Shown: positions 20,655-31,664 of the stretch, piece by piece
Layout of the letters: each line of letters opens with the position of its first letter
Numbering within the stretch: position 1 is the stretch's first letter
NCBI GenBank assembly: GCA_014904985.1
Contig: MU129168.1
Location: forward strand, 4,943 to 68,942
Source of the DNA: Hydnum rufescens UP504
Lineage: Eukaryota > Basidiomycota > Agaricomycetes > Cantharellales > Hydnaceae
DNA length: 64,000 nucleotides
Reading direction: 5' to 3'
Notes under the pieces: generated by a model
The model's input: the letters and a program-made list of their open reading frames with translations, nothing else
Databases searched by the model: none
What the model was told of the DNA's origin: nothing
Position numbers and translations under genes: made by a program

Positions 20655-23600
20655 GCCTAAATGCACTAACTAGATAGACCAATATAAAAGGGTGGATTAG
20701 ATGATACTCCATAATAACTTTGGATCATAGCCAATTACATAATACAATGATTCCTATTAAAAAAAGCCTAAATGCAGAAATTGGATGAGGTACATCCAAA
20801 TACCCACTGAGCAGATCATTCTGAAATTTTGTACATTATTAGATGCTACTTCTATGCAGATTATATCAAAATTTCAGCCAAATTCATGCATAGGTAATGG
20901 AGATATGAAGGAAACAAGTCTGGACATTAAAAATTATTTCCTCCCCAAGCCAATAGCTGGGGACTTGAAAATTTGCACAGAGCATAAGGACACAATGTAC
21001 TAATTATGTGCAAAACATCAGCCCAGTCTACCTACTTTAAGGGAGTGAACTGGACAATAGGTACCAGAAGCACTGGAAATTGCCAAAATGTAAGGAGTGC
21101 AAGGATCACTCTGAAATTTGGCATGTGATTAGATACTGTTTAGGCAAAGACCATATCAAAATTTCAGCCATATCTACTCAGAAGGTACAGAGATATGAGG
21201 GAAACAAGTTTAAACATTGAAAATCAATTTACTCCCCCCACAGACAAGGTATGGACTTGAAATTAGACATGGGTTATGATCATATAATTAACTAGCCATA
21301 TGCCAAAAATCAGCATATTCTGTTTACTTCTAGACATTCAACTCCCTTTTCAGGCAAAAAGAGAACAACAAGCTACTATGAATGTTAAACACTTTAAATT
21401 ACACCCAAAATAGGTGGAATAGGCTTATAATATTATATCCCTGACTGTATCCAAAAATGGAATCAATTGGATGTGTAGAAGTAGCTTAAATTGAGGGGGA
21501 GGGGGAGGAAGATCAAAAGTGAATTACATAAGATGTAGAGCAGGGGTGGCTCTGATATTACACCACTGAGTTAATACATATATGGGGAGTGTACATGACA
21601 GATATCAGCCCAACTGGACTCCATTTAGGCAGTGTTCCACAGGCCTCCCCCCTAAACAACAATTTCCTCCCCAGAGCCTTCTATCCATGTAATTCCCCTG
21701 AAAATGCACACTTGGGTCATCCAAACACATCTATAGCATTCCTCAAAATTTCAGATTTATGACTCCAGTGTTAGAGTCTCCATAATATTTTCAAGTTTCA
21801 CTGAGATACACCCTCCAGTTGGGACACTTGCAGGGCTCCAATCACTCTGAATTTTTGTAGGTCACACCTGCTCATCATTTGAGGCTCAGCCCCACATTTT
21901 CAGCCCATTCTGAGCACTTTTGGCATGTGTCACATGACCAAGATCTTCCCCTCCCCCTGCTTCACTCAGTCATCCAATTTGTGTGGACTTTGTTTCCATC
22001 TGTAGTAGTAGTGTGTGACAGTGCATGATTCAAATTTCAGGAGATTCCATGCAATATTGATTGAGTTATTCAAGAAACATTCTAGATCAATTCAATTTGG
22101 GGTCAGAACAGCAGTATTTAGTGGAAATACTGCTGTTCTGACCCCCAAATTGAATTGATCTAGAATGTTTCTTGAATAACTCAATCAATATTGCATGGAA
22201 TCTCCTGAAATTTGAATCATGCACTGTCACACACTACTACTACAGATGGAAACAAAGTCCACACAAATTGGATGACTGAGTGAAGCAGGGGGAGGGGAAG
22301 ATCTTGGTCATGTGACACATGTCAAAAGTGCTCAGAATGGGCTGAAAATGTGGGGCTGAGCCTCAAATGATGAGCAGGTGTGACCTACAAAAATTCAGAG
22401 TGATTGGAGCCCTGCAAGTGTCCCAACTGGAGGGTGTATCTCAGTGAAACTTGAAAATATTATGGAGACTCTAACACTGGAGTCATAAATCTGAAATTTT
22501 GAGGAATGCTATAGATGTGTTTGGATGACCCAAGTGTGCATTTTCAGGGGAATTACATGGATAGAAGGCTCTGGGGAGGAAATTGTTGTTTAGGGGGGAG
22601 GCCTGTGGAACACTGCCTAAATGGAGTCCAGTTGGGCTGATATCTGTCATGTACACTCCCCATATATGTATTAACTCAGTGGTGTAATATCAGAGCCACC
22701 CCTGCTCTACATCTTATGTAATTCACTTTTGATCTTCCTCCCCCTCCCCCTCAATTTAAGCTACTTCTACACATCCAATTGATTCCATTTTTGGATACAG
22801 TCAGGGCTATAATATTATAAGCCTATTCCACCTATTTTGGGTGTAATTTAAAGTGTTTAACATTCATAGTAGCTTGTTGTTCTCTTTTTGCCTGAAAAGG
22901 GAGTTGAATGTCTAGAAGTAAACAGAATATGCTGATTTTTGGCATATGGCTAGTTAATTATATGATCATAACCTATGTCTAATTTCAAGTCCATACCTTG
23001 TCTGTGGGGGGAGTAAATTGATTTTCAATGTTTAAACTTGTTTCCCTCATATCTGTGTACCTTCTGAGTAGATATGGCTGAAATTTTTATATGGTCTTTG
23101 CCTAAACAGTATCTAATCACATGCCAAATTTCAGAGTGATCCTTGCACTCCTTACATTTTGGCAATTTCCAGTGCTTCTGGTACCTATTGTCCAGTTCAC
23201 TCCCTTAAAGTAGGTAGATTGGGCTAATGTTTTGCACATAATTAGTACATTGTGTCCTTATGCTCTGTTCAAATTTTCAAGTCCCCAGCTATTGGCCTTG
23301 GGGAGGAAATGAATTTTTAATGTCCAGACTTGTTTCCTTCATATCTCCATAACCTATGCATGAATTTGGCTGAAACTTTTATATGATTTGTGTTGAGGTA
23401 CTCTCTAATCACATGCCAAATTTCAGAGCGATCCGCCCAGCGCTTATTTCTCAGCAAGTTCCGGTGGTTCTGGTGATGTTTTTACTGCTCTCATTGTTTC
23501 AGGCACTAATCATTGGCCCTGGGCCTGATTTTTTCACTCTATTGGGGTCCCTACAGGCCCATCCATCTATCCCAGGCACCTCCCCCTGGTCCTGGGCCCC

Positions 23601-23757
23601 CATTGGGCTGGATGCCTAAATGTTTTTTGGATGCACTTCATCCAATTTCTGCATTTAGGCATTTTTTAAAATAGGAAATACTGTATAATGTAATGGGATA
23701 TTATCTAATGCACCCATCCTCATTGGGCTATCTGATTACCGCATTTAGGCATTTTTA
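20655..23757. mobile_element. 3.1-kb fold-back palindrome
   Basis: The two arms (20655-22119 and 22125-23757) are inverted copies separated by a 5-base loop, AGTGG. The inner kilobase is nearly identical, while the outer parts are more diverged. The right arm has about 155 extra bases near 23440-23600. Both outer ends carry GCCTAAATGC / GCATTTAGGC. There is no coding capacity beyond short shadows. Fold-back elements are usually non-autonomous DNA transposons; near-identity of the inner arms suggests gene conversion or a recent origin. Confidence 0.85.
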
Positions 23758-23975
23758 TTATACAGTATATCTGGTGTATATATTATATATTAATTATTAA
23801 TTTTGTTGACTGAGATTTTGCAAAGTGCCCATAAATGAGGCACTTGACATTGCTTGATGTCAAATTCAGCTTTTTGATCATCACTTGACATCAAACTTGA
23901 TTTCAGCCATTTAGGCCTACCTAAGTCATCAATGTGTCCCTCCTTTTAAGGCCCCTCTATATGGCTGACCAGGCT
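23758..23975. repeat. AT-rich sequence ending in ATGGCTGACCAGGCTG
   Basis: The end at 23975 has the same TGACCAGGCTG terminus as 15105 and 30633. Inside are TTGACATCAA / TTGATGTCAA-type repeats like those in the MITE. It is probably the right end of the element that holds the fold-back. No matching duplication of its flank was found at 19764. Confidence 0.5.
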
Positions 23976-24079
23976 GACTCTGTAGTCCTTGCTGAATTAT
24001 TTTGCTTCTCCTGTATCTCAGGTTTCAGGTTTAAACCAGAACCTGACCTGAATGGAACTGAACCTTGGTCATGTTCAGG
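23976..24079. other. Short spacer, nothing recognised
   Basis: 104 bp between the terminus at 23975 and the reverse LTR at 24080. It contains a small CAGGTTTAAACC-type inverted repeat and nothing else I can name. Confidence 0.6.
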
Positions 24080-24739
24080 TGTCAGGGCCACGCTGCGACA
24101 AGAGCACCAAACAAATATAAACACAGATAATTCTGGCTAAGTCCGGTGTAAGTCCAGCTAAGTCCAGGAGAATCTGGGCAAGAATGAGATAATGAGGATA
24201 GGAGGGGACGGAGAGGCAGTCCAGCAGCCTGGAGGGGACTAGGTGGAAATGAGCACGGCGGTCCTTAAGCTCAAGGAGTCAACTGGAAAGTACTTGGACT
24301 GTAGTCCAGAGTAACAGCAGAAATCCTGAGATTATGTAATATGAATATGGAGACATGAAGGCTGACCTGTAGTCCGGAGTAACAGCAGAAATCCTGAGAG
24401 ACCAAAGCTGGGGTCTCTGGACTTCGCTCTCGGACTACTTATACATGATGACTATACTACAGGGGAGTGATTGCTAAACTGGGGGTGGTTACAAGGGGGA
24501 CAGGAACAGGAACAGGAACTTGGCCAGGGGCAAACTGGAAGCAATGGGAAATGAAAGGGAAATGAAAAGGAAATGAAACCAAGATAGGGTTGGACCAGAG
24601 TCAAACTGGAATCAAGCTGGAAGCAAAGTGGACTTGGGCAAAGGAAATAAGTGGAGAACCAGACTGGAGGTGGGTGGACAAGGACTGGAGGGATCTGGAG
24701 TGGACCAGAGTTGACCGGAGTAAGGGGCAGACCCTGACA
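24080..24739 (-). repeat. 3' LTR of a truncated, reversed gypsy copy
   Basis: A 660-bp LTR of the 7777-14008 family in reverse, TGTCAGGG...CCCTGACA. It is followed by the reversed polypurine tract (24740-24752) and the end of pol. Confidence 0.93.
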
Positions 24740-25842
24740 TCACCCCCCTCTTAGGGCTGATCATCCCAATTGGCTGGGGGAGCAGGGATCAATGGGTTGA
24801 CCAGTCTGGGAGGTCTGCAGAGGGTTCGGTTAGGAGTGGACATGTCCAGAACCCAATGGAGGAGAAGTCAATGGCACTGATCTGCCATGGAGCTTCCAGA
24901 TGAGCAAGGTGGAACTCTGCGATGACTTCCAGGGCATTACCTAGGTTGGTCTCCAGAAGCCATTGGTTCTCCAAGGGTGGGTAGCCTTTCCAGTTCACCA
25001 GGTACTGGAGTTGGCCTCGGAAATAGCAGGAGTTTTCAATCCATTCCACCTCATACTCCTCCTCACCACCATGGAGGATAGGAGGAGGTGGGGGATGTGC
25101 AACATGATCCATAATTGGGTCAGGCCGGAAAGGGTGGAGTTTCGAGACATGGAACACTGGGTGGACTTGCATGGAGGAGGGAAGTTTGAGCCAGATAGCA
25201 GAGTGGGAGATCACCTTGTCTACTTTGTATGGGCCTAACCACTTGTCTGAGAGTTTCCAGGCTGGGCGGTCAATGGAAATGTTGTGAGCATCCAGCCATA
25301 CTGAGTCTCCGACTGCATACTCTGGGGCTTCTGTTCAGTGAGCATCATAGTGATGAGCCATGTCCTTGGCTGCTTGGTGGAGAGCAGACTGGGCTTCCTC
25401 AGAGGTTTTCTGCATCTGTGTGACAAAGTCCATGGCTGCTTCAACAAATCCAGGGCGGATTGGTTCAGTACTGAGGCGAGGATCTTGGCCAGAGTCAAGG
25501 GGGAATGGGGTTTCCTGGGTGGAGGAGTGAATCCAGTTATTGTATGCAAACTCCGCCATAGGGAGCCAGTCTGCCCAATCATTTTGTCTGTGGTTGACAA
25601 AGATCCAGAGGTACTGCTCGATCTCCTGATTGACTTGCTCCATCTGTCCATCTGTCTGGGGGTGGAATGCTGTGGAGAAGTTGGTTTTAACTCCAAGGAG
25701 CAAATTGAGTTCCTTCATGAACTTCGAGGTGAATGTGGTGCCCCGATTGCTGATGATGGTCTCTGGAAGGCCGTGGTGCCTCCTGACATTGTCTCGGAAA
25801 AGGTGGGTGACTCTGGCAGAGTCCACTGTGGTTGCCTTACTT
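24740..25842 (-). pseudogene. pol: Truncated gypsy pol: integrase C-terminal half and chromodomain
   Basis: On the minus strand it carries the integrase from HGLPETIIS to the C-terminal tail (25826-25230), then the chromodomain (EYEVEWIENSCYF...YLVNWKGYPPLENQW, about 25000-25090). The second catalytic Asp is replaced: ISNRGTTF here against ISDQGTTF in the longer copy. It breaks off at 25842, where array sequence begins. Everything upstream of the integrase core is gone, so this is a dead 3' fragment. Confidence 0.92.
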
Positions 25843-27062
25843 AGCAGCTATGCAACAACCCACCGAACGAGGAGCGGACGGCTGCCTAGAAAGGCAAGCA
25901 AATGACCACACACCCGCTGCGGCAGGTGTGTGGTCATACAAGGTGAGTTTTTTTTAAATCCTAGTCACTACATCGGCGCAAAAAGAGCAGTGAAAGCTGC
26001 TCTTTTTGTGCTTCTTTTACTTCTTAACTGACACCCTTTTCTTTCAAATCTAGGTTTGACTTTCATGTGAATGAATAGCAACACAAAAACCCCAGCAGCC
26101 CTGTATCGACACCAGGCCAGTAGTAACAGGGATGATGTATGAAGAACCACCCAAGCAAGAGTCTGCACGACCCGAAAAGCACAACGGTGCATGGCCATGG
26201 AACAAAATGAGGTACCGCACACCCACCATGGCGGGTGTGTGGTACTACAAGATGTTTTTTTTTTTAAAATTATTTCTTAATTATTTTGTGGTGCAAGAAG
26301 AGCAGCACAAGCTGCTCTTCTTGCTAAGTTTTAATCATTTAACTAATATTGTTTATTCTCTAGATCTTAAGCTCAAACCCACATGAACACACCGAGCCTA
26401 ACCCCGTGACCCAAACCCGCAGAACAAACGCCCACCCAATGAATGCCTGCCCAACGAAAACTCGCCGTATGAACACCACCCACCCAAACAGAAACCATGC
26501 CAAACAAAGAGCCGCCAAACACAGACCGCCAAACACAGACCGCCAAACACAGACCGCCAAACACAGACCGCCAAACACAGACCGCCAAACACAGACCGCC
26601 AAACACAGACCGCAAACACAGACCGACCAAACAGAGGCCTGCTGTACAAAAACCCCACACACCCACTACGGGGTGTGTGTGGTATATATAGTAAGTGTCC
26701 CTGTGTATGTTTGACTGAACAAAGAGAGCGCATTTGCTGCTCCCTTTGTGCTGGTTTCCAAATTTTAACTCAACATCTCTATTTACTCTAGACCTCGCCT
26801 GAACCAGAAGCCGCCAGATGAAGACACGCCAAACAAGCCCCCACTCCCGAACAACAATCTGGCGAATGAACACTGCCGAATGAACCCTGCCCTGATGAAA
26901 AACCCACAAATAAGAAACCCATGCCACCACACGCCCGCTGCGGCAGGTGTGGGTGTGATATAAGGTAAATAGATATAGGTATGCAATGGCACAAAAAAGA
27001 GCAGCATTTGCTGCTCTTTTTGTGCTGGTATAAATTTTAACTAAGGTAATATATGATTCTTT
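25843..27062 (+). mobile_element. Right-half array fragment, four units
   Basis: H hairpins: 25904-25935, 26212-26245, 26652-26683, 26925-26957. S stems: 25976-26011, 26293-26324, about 26719-26749 (eroded), 26989-27025. Donors and acceptors sit as elsewhere: AAGGTGAGT at about 25940, TTCTAG before ATCTTAAG at 26364, CTCTAG before ACCTCGCC at 26792. The left half and centre are missing; the unit train begins at the break in the gypsy fragment. Confidence 0.75.
26508..26625. repeat. 14-bp minisatellite inside an exon-like block
   Basis: About eight tandem copies of CGCCAAACACAGAC. Since 14 is not a multiple of three, the run reads through all three frames in turn and gives open frames in each. 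The neighbouring exon blocks in other arrays have no such expansion. Confidence 0.9.
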
Positions 27063-28622
27063 CTAGGGGACATCGTCCTGTGAACCCAGAACGCCCTGGC
27101 GAGACAGATAATCGCTAATATGGCGAGAGGGTTATCACTCCCCTTGGGCCTCTCTTCTCTAGAGAGATCAGATCTGCCAAGCGATGAATGTTCTTTCGTA
27201 AAGATTGTAACCCATCTGGTATGATCCGACACACCTGCGTGCGGCGGGGGTATGGGAGTGTTGGGATCGTGTTGAGATAATTATATCAGCCCGCCAGTAG
27301 ATACTGGGTTCAGCAATCATCATAAAGAGCATCTTAAGTCAGCTCTTGTATGGGTTGATGGTGGGTTGTTGTGAAAGTTTCGTATACTAATTCGTGTAGG
27401 TATATCGGTTTGAAGTTCGTGGGTAGCCACGACGGGAACATACCCCACATGACCCAGCCGGATAACTCCCGCTTGAAAAGGGATATGCTGCCGTGAGTCG
27501 AAGGAGAGACGTCGGTCACCAGGAGCAAAGCCCTGGCCAGAGATAGAGATATAACCGTGCAAACCGCACTACCGGCCAGCAGCAGGGTGGCGAGTCATTT
27601 ATAGGAAGCGTTAGAGAACGGCGTGCTACCGTCTCTAGAGGCAGTGGCATGAGCATGGATACGATGTGGGTTGCGCAAAAGTTGGGGTTGTTAGCGAGCA
27701 TGCACGAAGGGCTGTCTCGATTCTGTGGCTGCGTGTTTAGATCTTTCGTTTTTATTTTTCATCATCTGAGACTGATTCGTGGTTTAGTCTTTAGGCATCT
27801 GTCGAACCCCGAACGGCCGCTATCTACCCGCTCGAACGCACCACCATGGCCCAGATAGATGGGTGACATGCCAAGCAGGAGGTCCATCTCTGATTTGTTG
27901 TAACACCGCGGCCACCATCTGAATGTAATGCCACTGACCTGACCGCCAAGTGAAAAAATCTCGACGATTCTCTCCAGTGAATTGAATAAAGCCACAAACT
28001 CTGACCGACTGGTATGAACCCATCAAACCCCGGTGTTATGCGGAAGTTGAGGAGACACGGAAGGACCAGAGCAGAAAGCAGTGGGGGCCGAGATGGGTAG
28101 ATAGATGGGGTATATATGGGTGGGGAGTGTAAGATGTATGGAGAAATGATGTAATTAAGGGGTATAGAGATGGTATCCTATGTACTGAGAATAAACAATA
28201 ATCAATTAGTAGTATAGGAAAATTATCGAGTAGTGCTGAGGAAGCTGTATGGCTGTTGACCCACTCAGGTGCATTCCAGGGTTGCCGGGAGCGCTGGGTG
28301 TGGGAGGTGGCTCCTTGTACCCGCAAGCCATTGAGAGGGGATTAGATTCTATGTGCTTCGTTCGACAGTGTTATTTGAGCTGCAGGTCAAGAGCAGCGTA
28401 AGGTCACCTCTTGAGGAGATTTATGGTTGTAATTATTCAGATAGGATTTGTGGGATGCCCGATTAGCTTTTGATGTTGAATTCTGCAGTGGATCTGCGAT
28501 ACCTATTTGAGGGCCTGCGAGTAGGTGGGCTGACCTAATGTAGATATAAAAGCTTATTTGTGCAGAAAATATATAAGGAGAGGGCATGATTGATAAATGA
28601 AGGAAAGATGCGCCAATAGAGG
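27063..28622. other. CpG-rich region, no confident gene; possible diverged array unit at its left edge
   Basis: CpG is frequent here, in contrast to the arrays on both sides. Near 27229-27345 there is a weak H-like (ACACACCTGCGTGCGGCGGGGGT) and S-like (AAGAGC...GCTCTT) pair, so the array may extend in a diverged form. The minus strand has overlapping short frames (28026-27820 and 27995-27762) with a 68-residue Trp/Gln-rich peptide I do not recognise. A further AT-rich stretch lies at 28120-28230. I see no RNA gene. Confidence 0.45.
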
Positions 28623-29060
28623 CGATTCCCTAATTAGGGAATTGAGGGTGTGAAAAATCAAAAAATCAAAGGATCATCCAATATAATTAGTCGCCCATGT
28701 AGGGTGCATATATACAACCAACATATTTAAATTTGGGCCGATTCTGACCCATAGAAGTGGCCCAATCCACTTTGCAATGTAGGCATGTCATGCCTTATTG
28801 GGCTCTTCCTTATTATCATCATCCTTTTCCTTTTTTTTTTTTTGCAAAAATAGTCGCTATATAGTCTTTATTTTTTTTCTAGATACTTCCTATTAACATG
28901 TATTGTGCTTGTAGTGCCAGCACTTGGGCGCTCTTTGCATGCCGGCAATTGCTGGCATTGAGTCTGTGTCTTTCTTGCAACTCCGCAACCACAACAAACA
29001 ACCGCCTGGAAAGGCAAGCAAACGACCACACACCCGCCATTGTGGGTGTGTGGTCATAAG

Positions 29061-29165
29061 GTGAGTTTCCTTATCAGTAGATACAATGGCACAAAAAGAG
29101 CAGCGAAAGCTGCTCTTTTTGCACTGCTTTGAATACTTTTACTGACTGCTCATTTATTCTTCCAG
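29061..29165 (+). other. Predicted intron (105 bp) with internal S hairpin
   Basis: Donor GTGAGT directly after CATAAG, S hairpin 29089-29122, branch-like ACTGAC 29141-29146, acceptor TTCCAG ending 29165. The following block stays open for 86 codons from ATG 29169, with a repeated ANMSNEDTTDA-like unit. Confidence 0.6.
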
Positions 29166-29531
29166 ATCATGGCATCCAGCAAAACCCCGCGAAATGACAA
29201 GGACCTAAATGGCGATACAGCAAACAGTAACATGCCAAATGCCAACGCGTCAAATGAGGACGTGACAGATGCCAACATGTCAAATGAGGACACAACAGAT
29301 GCCAGTGCATCAAATGAGGATGCGACAGATGCCAACATGTCAAACAAGCACACAACAGACGAGAACGCACCCAATGTATGGCCCCAGGAACCACACACCC
29401 ACTGCGGCAGGTGTGTGGTACTATAAGATGAGTTTTTTTTTAAATTTAAATTTCATGGTGCAAGAAGAGCAGCATAAGCTGCTCTTCTTGCAGTGCTTTA
29501 ATTTTTAACTAACAACATCTTATTTTTCTAG

Positions 29532-29903
29532 ATCTTGGACTTGAACCCCAGTGAACCCCTGACCTCAAACCCGAGCCAAACCCCGTGACCCCAAACCCGA
29601 GCCAAACCCTGCGACCCCAAACCTGAGCCAAACCCTGCAACTCCAAAAGCCATCGAACGAAGGTCCGCAAGCCAAACCCTGTGACCCCGAACCCTGCGAC
29701 TCCAAAACCGCCGAACGAATGCCTGCAAGCCAAACCCCGCAACCTCAAACCCCACAACTCCAAAACCACTGAACGAATGCCCACAAGCCAAACCCTGTGA
29801 ACAGAAATGCGACCAACGTGACCATGACAGATGACAACGTGCCCAATGAGTGGCTGCACCAACTGCACACCTGCTACGGTGGGGGTGTGGCTCTCTATAG
29901 AAG
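29532..29903 (+). pseudogene. Exon-like block with TGA-only stops, Pro/Asn-rich
   Basis: It lies between an acceptor (TTTTTCTAG ending 29531) and a donor (GAAG|GTGAGT at 29904). In the frame that takes one base from the previous exon (G|AT CTT ...), I find about five TGA codons and no TAA or TAG over roughly 120 codons. The peptide is a degenerate repeat of PNPVTPNP / KPPNECLQAKP type. TGA-only interruption fits a former reading frame in which CGA codons decayed. No function is recognised. The upstream donor is ATGAGT rather than GTGAGT, so this copy could not splice normally. Confidence 0.5.
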
Positions 29904-30004
29904 GTGAGTCCCCCAGTGTATACATCTGCACAAAAAGAGCAGTGAAAGCTGCTCTTTTTGCGCTGCCTTTATTTCTTAACTGCCTGACTTTTTTTTTCTA
30001 TTAG
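29904..30004 (+). other. Predicted intron (101 bp) with internal S hairpin
   Basis: Donor GTGAGT, S hairpin 29928-29963, branch-like AACTGC/CTGAC, pyrimidine run, acceptor ATTAG ending 30004. Confidence 0.55.
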
Positions 30005-30134
30005 GTCTTCACCTTTCATGCAAATGAATACCAACACAAGAACCCCCGCCACCCCACATATTGAAACCCAGTCAGCAATATATGGGAACATAAAGTACCA
30101 CACACCCGCCACCTCAGGTGTGTGGTACTACAAG

Positions 30135-30230
30135 GTGAGTTGTTTTTATTAGTCTTGTGGTGCAAGAAGAGCAGTGTAAACTGCTCTTCTTGTGATGCTT
30201 GTCTAACTAACATCTTGTTTTCTTTTCTAG
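30135..30230 (+). other. Predicted intron (96 bp) with internal S hairpin
   Basis: Donor GTGAGT after TACTACAAG, S hairpin 30162-30193 (AAGAAGAGC/GCTCTTCTT form), branch CTAAC 30203-30207, acceptor TTTTCTAG ending 30230. The exon after it (30231-30396) has one TGA and no other stop when joined with one base from the previous exon. Confidence 0.6.
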
Positions 30231-30633
30231 ATCTTGTACTCAAATCCATGTGACCCCCCGACCCCTCACCTGCTGAGCCAAACCCCAGGACCCCAAACCC
30301 ACCAGACGAACACCCTGTGAACCCAAACCTGGCGAACGAAGATCCAGCAAGTGACCCCAAACCCGGCAAACCAAGCCAAGCCCCCCACACATCAAGGTAA
30401 GGGTTTATTTGGCTACAATTGCACAAGAAGAGCAGCCTTGGGCTGTTCTTCTTGGGCACATGGGTGAGCCTATGGATGTATATAATATAATAACAATAAT
30501 AATAATATATTAATATATGATGCATAATATGGCAGGGGCCCCTGGGGGCCCCGGGCTCTGATATCTAGTTAGACTATGTAAATACAACCCTTGAAGCATC
30601 TAGTTAGATATGGATAATTGGCTGACCAGGCTG

Positions 30634-30904
30634 TACCACAAAGGACTGAATGGTGTGCAAGCGGCCTGGGCTAACAAAAAGTACTGTGGTCATAGAGTGC
30701 TTCCAGACACATTAATGGCAGATTTAGATAAGGAAATGAGTGTATAATACCTCTAATTTTCCCAATGGGTATACATTTGGCTTACAACTAGTCATGGGAG
30801 AGCCTGGGAAAGCTATACTGGAGGTCAGTACCTGGTCCCCAAAGATTGAGCACCTAAACCCTAACCCTAACACATCACATGATAGTTCTGGCAAGTGCCA
30901 GAGA
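30634..30904. other. Spacer, nothing recognised
   Basis: 271 bp between two array elements. It contains a short CCCTAACCCTAA run at about 30871-30883 that is too short to be a telomere. No gene is visible. Confidence 0.5.
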
Positions 30905-30929
30905 CTTGATGATTATGCATGTCACCTAC

Positions 30930-31664
30930 CTTAGCAGGTGTGTGGTTTGGTTCTTCATGTGGGGTGTTGCCATTCATGGGTCTCCTTTGTGGGCATGTTA
31001 TTGTTGTAGGGGGGCTTGCTTTGTGGGTCTTCATTTCTGGCAATACCTAGAATGAAAGATTATTAGTTAAAAAATTTAAAGTGACACAAAAAGAGCAGCT
31101 TTCACTGCTCTTTTTGTGCTGTTGGTTACACAAGAATTACATACCTTACATAGAACCAGACACCCACTGGGTTGGGTGTCTGGTTCACATCAGTTTTTCA
31201 TTCGGTTTTGGTGGTGTGTTCATTGGGTCTTCATTTGGCATGGCTTCAATTGGGGCTCATGCAGACATTGGTTCATATTGTGACCTAGAATATTAAAACA
31301 TATGTTAGTGAGAAACTTGAAGCAGCACAAAAAGAGCAGCTTTCACTGCCCTTTTTGCACTACTGTAGTTATTGGGAAAAGCAACTCACCTTAAATAATA
31401 CCACACACCTGCCACAGTGGGCATGTGGTTTCAGGGGCCACTCATTGGGTGGTCTGTTGTTTATTTTTGTTTGGTTCTTGCTGTCTGGGCCCTCATAATG
31501 TCATGGGTTCTCGTCTTGGGCCTGGGACCATGATCTGAAATAATAAAAGTACATTAGTATATTGATTCAAAGCAGTGCAAAAAGAGTAGCTTCACTACTC
31601 TTTTTGCACCATTGTACTTACTAGAATGGAAACTCACCTTATGACCACACACCTGCAACAGTGG
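30930..31664 (-). repeat. Left array of element K
   Basis: S stems: 31083-31119, 31325-31358, 31575-31609 (GAGTAG/CTACTC, both arms changed). H hairpins: a remnant near 30930-30950, 31153-31186 (CCAGACACCC/GGGTGTCTGG, both arms changed), 31400-31429, and one split by the LTR (left arm 31643-31663). Confidence 0.75.

Larger units (their letters stand above)
28623..30633 (+). mobile_element. Right-half array element J with half of the palindromic centre
   Basis: Starts at the exact middle of the centre palindrome (TTCCCTAATTAGGGAA, 28626-28641) and carries only its right arm. Plus-strand units follow. H: 29024-29055, 29391-29420, about 29865-29892, 30095-30128. S: 29089-29122, 29460-29491, 29928-29963, 30162-30193, about 30422-30456. 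It ends in the GC-rich terminus 30533-30633, TTGGCTGACCAGGCTG. The left half appears to have been replaced by the CpG-rich region. Confidence 0.75.

Noticed and set aside
26373..26930. 185-codon minus-strand frame with VWRSVFGGLCLA repeats
   Set aside because: It is antisense to the array exon and made by the 14-bp minisatellite, which is open in every frame.
29428..29531. Intron with donor ATGAGT
   Set aside because: The first base is A instead of G, so it is not a canonical donor; treated as a decayed site, not as an AT-AC-type intron.
30871..30883. CCCTAACCCTAA telomere-like motif
   Set aside because: Only about two repeats within ordinary sequence; no extended telomeric tract.
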